Source of the DNA: Dichetophora obliterata
Taxonomy: Eukaryota; Arthropoda; Insecta; Diptera; Sciomyzidae
Assembly: GCA_963920525.1 (NCBI GenBank)
Contig: OY986439.1
Span: 32,123,819 to 32,187,818 of the forward strand
Reading direction: 5' to 3'
Length of the DNA stretch: 64,000 bases
Below the pieces are notes generated by a model that was not told the origin of the DNA, searched no databases, and worked only from the letters and a program-made list of their open reading frames with translations. The position numbers and the translations under genes were made by a program. Of this stretch, positions 59,058-64,000 are shown in pieces (the stretch's first letter is position 1; every line of letters starts with the position of its first letter).

Positions 59058-60756
59058 ATTATGATAATTGCCATATGATGACTCAGAATTATGTATGACA
59101 TCAGCAAAATGGTTGACTCTCGTAATTGTTCATTACAATATAACTTTACAATCATTGATTCATTTTTACTTGAGAAATTGTGTAAAACTGTTTAAATCTA
59201 TACTCTCACTTTATGAAATATATCTTGATGCTACCTTTTTAGCTCTTCCTGACATTTCGTCCTATCAACTGTAGCCAATTTTGTGACCTCCATTGTTTAA
59301 GCCTATAAAGCTTTTTTAAGCTTAGCATTTCGTTGAATCATTTTTAGAACCTTTACACACGAAATCCAGACTAATTTAACTAGTTCCTCGAATATCAGAT
59401 TGTTTTTCCTAAATATTCAGCATGTCTATTAAAAATGTTTTTGTTTTTCCTCTTCCTGAAATAGCAGTTGTTCATTGCATTTTAGGATAAAAAACAATTT
59501 TAACAACTCTAAGAATTGCTCACATTCTTTGCCCTACGGAACATGCAACATTCTTTTGATAGCAAAAAAAGTTAAATATTTTTTGGCATATCGTGACTTT
59601 GCTGTTTTAAAGTCATATCAAATTAAAATGCTTGTATTGCATTCATTCACTCCTTCATCAAGGCAAAGGGAAGCGGAAGTGCAGTCAAAGTGTTTGAGTG
59701 GTAGGCAAAAAATATGCTAAGTGGAGCAATTAGGAACAAAAAGGCAAAATAACATGGCTTTTTTTATGAGTAAAGAAAACGCAGGAGTCTAGGAGAAGTG
59801 TAAGTAAAAAAATTAGGGATATTTATGACAACGTAAATAATTTTATTGATTCATTCCTGCAAACATTTCCAATCGCCTCAGAATCGGCAGCAACCGACGC
59901 AGCAGCTGACGCCACAAAAGCAATTCGCCGGGAAAATTCGAAAACGAATCGCCTCAAGGGTTCGTAAGGGAATCGCTGGAAAAAGTCGCTAATGAATCGC
60001 CGACAGTGGTCTTAAGCGATTCGCCGGGAAGATTCGCGAACGAATCGCCATGAGCAATTTATGGAAAGAGTCGCGCACGAATCGGCAAAAGTGGTCTTAA
60101 GGGTTCGCCGACAAGTGTGGCAAACGAATCGCTTTTAGGGTTCCTAGAACCCTACAATAGCCTGCTTCATATTCCAACAACCGATTTTGAAAATTTTTAA
60201 CAAAAGCCATCTTCCAACGATCGCTGGGATGAGTAAAGGAAAATTGTAGAGTTTTCTTTAATAGCGCATTCATCGCTTGTGCGATCGAAAAACGATCCAT
60301 CTTCCAAAGAACAATTGGGGGAATCCCCGAAGTGTTTATCAAAACCAACTTCTCTTCCGATCGCCTTTCAAATTTTTGCAAGGATATTTATTATTATTCG
60401 TATATTTATTAAAAACAAAAAGGCAACTACATAACCCTGCATAAATTTTTTTTTACAACTCAAAAATAGTTCTTAAATGAGTTTTATGTCACAGAACAAT
60501 AATTTGACAACAGTTTTGGATACATCATATATGTGGTTTTGCTATAAAGTAAAAAAAATAAAAAAGTGCCATAAACTGTTATGTAGTTTACGGGCCAACA
60601 CAATAACTCAGGCGCGTACGCAGAGGGGTTTGGCGGTTATGCAAAAAGTTATGACTCACGCCTCGATACATAAGAGAACCAAACGAGATGGAAAGTAATA
60701 CAAATTATTTTAGTTTTTTGTGAAATGAGACCTGGTTCGATTGATTCCCGTAAACC
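59058..60756. other. Unassigned sequence with CGAATCGCC-rich patch
   Basis: At 59875-60135 the words CGAATCGCC, GATTCGCCGGGAA and GTGGTCTTAAG recur irregularly, a diverged tandem repeat of roughly 85-120 bp. The patch is clearly less AT-rich than its surroundings. A 94-codon minus-strand frame (60097-60381) lies next to it and has no recognised domain and no ATG start. Confidence 0.45.
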
Positions 60757-61440
60757 ATGAATTTTCTCTGAAATGCGACCTATTTAGCTCGATTTTTCAC
60801 CCCCGCATGCCAATATATTGAAAATTTCTTCGAAATCGCTTTGGCATATAAATTTTCTTAAGGTCTTAATTAGGGATGCCAGCAGTTATTCCCATCCCTG
60901 GATTTTTGGAATCGAACTTTAAGTGTGAACACTTTTCGGAATGTACTTGAGGGTATTTCACCGATTTGGGCTGCCAAAAGTAAATTTTATTAAACACAAC
61001 TTTATAAAAAAATTATTTTTGCAATGTTTAATATGTCCCAATGGTCGTGCAGGGTTAAAATCAAATAACAGACTTGAATAGAAACTATTTTCCGAATAAA
61101 TTAATGCTGGCTACCTTAATCGTTCAAAAATCCCAATGTGCGCTGCTAAACGAATTGTTTTTGCAAAGTTAAGCAGTGTTGAATATGTCCCAATGATCGT
61201 ACAGGGTTAACATCAAATAAAAGACTTGAATAGAAACTATTAACCGAATAAATTAATTTTGGCTATCTAAATCGGTCAAATACCCCAATGTGCGCTGCTA
61301 AACGAATTTTCTCTGAAATGGTACCTAGTTAGGTCGACCTCCGCATGCCCCTATATTAAAAATTTCATCGAAATCGCTCGGGCCGTTTTCGAGAAATCAT
61401 TTACAAACAAACAAACAAATATTACTCGTTTAATAGTACT
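60757..61440. repeat. Interspersed repeat with internal 162-bp duplication
   Basis: AATATGTCCCAATGRTCGT starts at 61030 and 61192, and both copies run through GACTTGAATAGAAACTATT to CCCAATGTGCGCTGCTAAACG. The outer words GAATTTTCTCTGAAATG and CGCATGCC and ATCGAAATCGCT occur on both sides (60757 and 61303). The end reads ACAAACAAACAAACAAATATT followed by ACTCGTTTAATAGTACTAG, a tail style common in insect repeats. Confidence 0.7.
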
Positions 61441-61446
61441 AGTATA

Positions 61447-62035
61447 GCCTTTCACCAACTTTCTGAAATTTCAATCGTTTTTCTCATTCTGAGGCATTGA
61501 CCTTGCCTTAAGAAAATGTGTTGTACTAAGAAAATCTTAAGTTTCGAGAGAAAGCAACAGTTTTCGAGATATCGTCATAACTTTTATATCAAAATTTTTC
61601 GGAATTTACTATTTGTAAAATAAAAAAATGATCTATAAAAAAATGCTGATTGTAGGGTATCCGTAAGAGATAGCCAAAAATGTTTTTCCTACATTGTATT
61701 AACATCTAAAATTTCCTCCTACGCCATGTTCTTCCATTTCTCATAGTTTAGGTTTTACTTCAGAAATATTATTTCAATGCTCATATTTCAGGTCAAAGGT
61801 CACATAACTATTCGGTGAACTTCTACTCCCTACTCTAATTTATTTCACTCTAAACTATCAAAATCGGTTCAGAAACACGGAAGAACTGTTTCTCCTACGC
61901 CTATTTTTATATCCTAGTATCGCCTGTGGTCGAAATTCGACCAACTTTCTGAAATTTCAATCGTTTTTTCTCATTCTGAGGTGTTGACCTTGCCTTAAGA
62001 AAATGTGTTGTACTAAATCTTAAGTTTCAAATTAT
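61447..62035. repeat. Direct ~100-bp repeat at 61449 and 61938
   Basis: CCAACTTTCTGAAATTTCAA, then CTCATTCTGAGG and CTTGCCTTAAGAAAATGTG occur at 61455 and again at 61940. The second copy lacks the following GAAA-rich segment. This brackets family X sequence. Confidence 0.75.
61650..61860 (-). repeat. Dispersed family X, copy 3 (reverse)
   Basis: GTAGGGTATCCGTAAGAGAT, then ACATCTAAAATTTCC, then CTCATATTTCAGGTCAAAGG is the reverse of the corresponding part of the copy at 20300. Truncated. Confidence 0.66.
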
Positions 62036-62062
62036 TATATAATTTTTCATATTGAAAAAACT

Positions 62063-62083
62063 TTGTTGTTGTTGTTGTTGTTT
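62063..62083. repeat. (TTG)n microsatellite
   Basis: Seven TTG units, perfect. Confidence 0.8.
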
Positions 62084-62439
62084 CTTTGGAAAGATTCGTT
62101 AGAACAATTAATTGTTCTAACTTTGACCTTAAGCTCAATAAACGATTTTAAACTATCCAACAACTAGAATTTGTATTTAAAATCAAGTATGATTTAAACT
62201 ATCAAACATTTAGAATTTGTATTTAAATCATATAAAGTCAACATAATTATATAATTTTTATATCAAAAAAAGCGACTATTTTTTTTTAAATATATTATCT
62301 GTAAAAACATTACCCAAAAAACTTTCGTATACCGTTACTTTTCTAAACCAGGGATACAAAAATACGTTGTACTGAGAAAAGCTACAGTTTTCAAGATATC
62401 GTCATATCTTTGATTTGATAAAAAATTTGCTATTTGTAA

Positions 62440-62930
62440 GAAATTTCACCATCACAATATATATTCACACATGTAACATACAAAAATGCTTATTGTAGGG
62501 TATCCGTAAGAGATAGCTAAAAATATTTTTTGTACATTTTATCAATGTTTAAAATTTCCTCTTACATCATGTTCTTCCATTTCTTATAGTTTACGTTTTA
62601 TTTCATAAATATTCTTTCAACGCTCATTACCATCACAATATATATTCACACTTTTAACATAAAAAAATGCTTATTGTAGGGTATCTGTAGAAAATGTAGG
62701 GTATCCGTAGGAGATGGTGCAAAATTTAGGAAGTATTTTTTGCACACCTTATCAATGTCTAAAATCCCCTCTTACATTATATTCTTCCATCATAAGAGGT
62801 CATAAATTTAAAATCTAAAATGATTTTGCACATAAAGGGCGCAGTACCTTTCGAATGATATAATTTTCATTGCCCTTATTCTAAAATTAATATCGAAAAA
62901 GTTTACGACAACATTTGATGTTTGCCTACT
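62440..62930 (-). repeat. Dispersed family X, copies 4 and 5 (reverse)
   Basis: GTAGGGTATCCGTAAGAGAT at 62494 and GTAGGGTATCTGTAGAAAATG at 62676 begin two adjacent reverse copies. The second continues through GGCGCAGTACCTTTCGAATG (62837) to ACAACATTTGATGTTTGCC (62909), the complete end seen at 20300. CACAATATATATTCACA precedes both. Confidence 0.68.
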
Positions 62931-64000
62931 AATATAAAAGATAAGATAAGATAAGATTTTCTACTAATTTGTTTTCAATGCTTGGTTTAAGTTGATTTGA
63001 AATTGAATATTTCATAAATCAAGAAAAATCATTTCTTAATATAAGAAAATAATTTCACTCCGTAATGATGTTCTGTAAAATTGTAGAGAGGATAATGAAT
63101 ATTGTTTTTGTGCAGAATTCATAGAATTAATATCACACGCTGATTCTGAGATATTATTTTTGGGTGGTATTTGATTCTCTGTGTAAATTTCAGGCGCCAA
63201 TAATGCTTACCTATTTCAATGGGCAATAAATTTGCAACAATTTTTTGAAAGGCCTGAAATCAAAATTTCACTTAGATTAGCAGTTAAAAAGATTATGCTA
63301 CGACCCTATATTATAAAATTTGACCTTGAAAAAATCACTTATCTGAACTAATCCAGTAAAGCCTCTTGAAAGATAAGTTACACAGTACAACACATGATTT
63401 GCTAACTCAATTCTGACTCAAACTCAAACTGTATGTGAAATTAGACCCAAAAAGAAGAATTTCTGCATCATTCGTTTTGTCTTCTTACCTGCCAAAATAT
63501 TTTTAATATCGATTTGAAGTTAGTACTATCGTATAGGGGAATTTATCACGTTTTAGGCCCTGTTGTTTGACATAGCTCGACAACCACTAGCCCGATTTAG
63601 TTGAAATAAATTTTAAAAAATTAAGAATTACAATTCCCTTAATCATATATTGTTTTCCTATAAAAGCAACAGTTTCCAAATTAAAAATAAGCGCATGAAG
63701 AAAAAAATATATATTTTTTTTTTAAATTCATAAAAAATACAAAACGGAAATAAGTTTCAAGTGTAGTTAATTTGTGGCGAAGTCATATAACCTATGAGCA
63801 AAATGAGACAAAGATCATGAAAATCGATGCACGCGTTTCGCTTTTATTCGCAATTGAGTTAAGGTATGAATTTCAAAAATCAGTTATAGCCACCACCCTT
63901 AAATAAAAATAAAAATAAAAATTAAAAAATTATAATGCAAAAAAAATTATTTATAAAAACTTATTGAAAATAAAATAATATGCAATTATAATATGCATAA
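62931..64000. other. Unassigned AT-rich sequence to the window end
   Basis: No gene or repeat recognised beyond short simple tracts such as GATAAGATAAGATAAGA near 62939 and AATAAAAATAAAAATAAA near 63902. Confidence 0.3.

Noticed and set aside
60097..60381. 94-codon minus-strand frame with fairly protein-like composition
   Set aside because: It has no ATG start and no recognised domain, and it overlaps a repeat patch. Left unassigned.

Overview
The window is AT-rich, repeat-dominated eukaryotic DNA. It most likely comes from a fly (Diptera, probably a muscoid or other brachyceran). The reasons are the hAT, LINE and MITE content, tRNA-derived repeats, (CAA)n-rich non-coding stretches typical of flies, and a repeat around 35.88-36.11 kb that resembles a motif I remember from fly genomes. 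The species cannot be fixed from sequence alone. There are no operons, no prokaryotic gene layout and no recognisable intact host gene. The only long, uninterrupted, convincingly coding ORF is a hAT-superfamily transposase (36680-38611).

Layout. 1-9768: a satellite array that runs off the left edge. It has monomers of about 523 bp, each built of three ~174-bp subunits, and multimers of about 3145 bp (six monomers). 9.87-16.6 kb: a LINE reverse transcriptase fragment, small foldback elements and sequence without recognisable genes. 16.2-31.5 kb: MITEs and foldback elements, two head-to-tail copies of a dispersed family (called X here), a pair of Pol III-type tRNA-like units and a decayed hAT. 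31.5-34.8 kb: a LINE relic split by a 903-bp TIR element with a TA duplication, a 60-bp minisatellite and a 1-kb foldback. 35.4-40.1 kb: T-rich sequence, a repeat with a tRNA-like end, then a complete hAT element (36281-39131) with matching 8-bp target duplications, then tandem tRNA-like units. 40.6-50.3 kb: several nested elements, including a 1.7-kb foldback carrying a LINE fragment and a longer LINE pseudogene whose 3' part holds a Harbinger-like MITE. 51.66-56.83 kb: a tandem ~141-bp family arranged as a large palindrome with arms near 1.9 kb. 58.8-63 kb: another MITE, a tandem duplication and three inverted copies of family X.

These sequences do not form a pathway. They record layered insertion: LINEs hit by DNA transposons, foldbacks hit by LINEs, and tandem expansion of repeat cores. 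The strongest structural points are the three-level satellite, the structurally complete hAT, and several non-autonomous elements whose ends and target duplications can be read to the base. I found no convincing new enzyme system or defence system.
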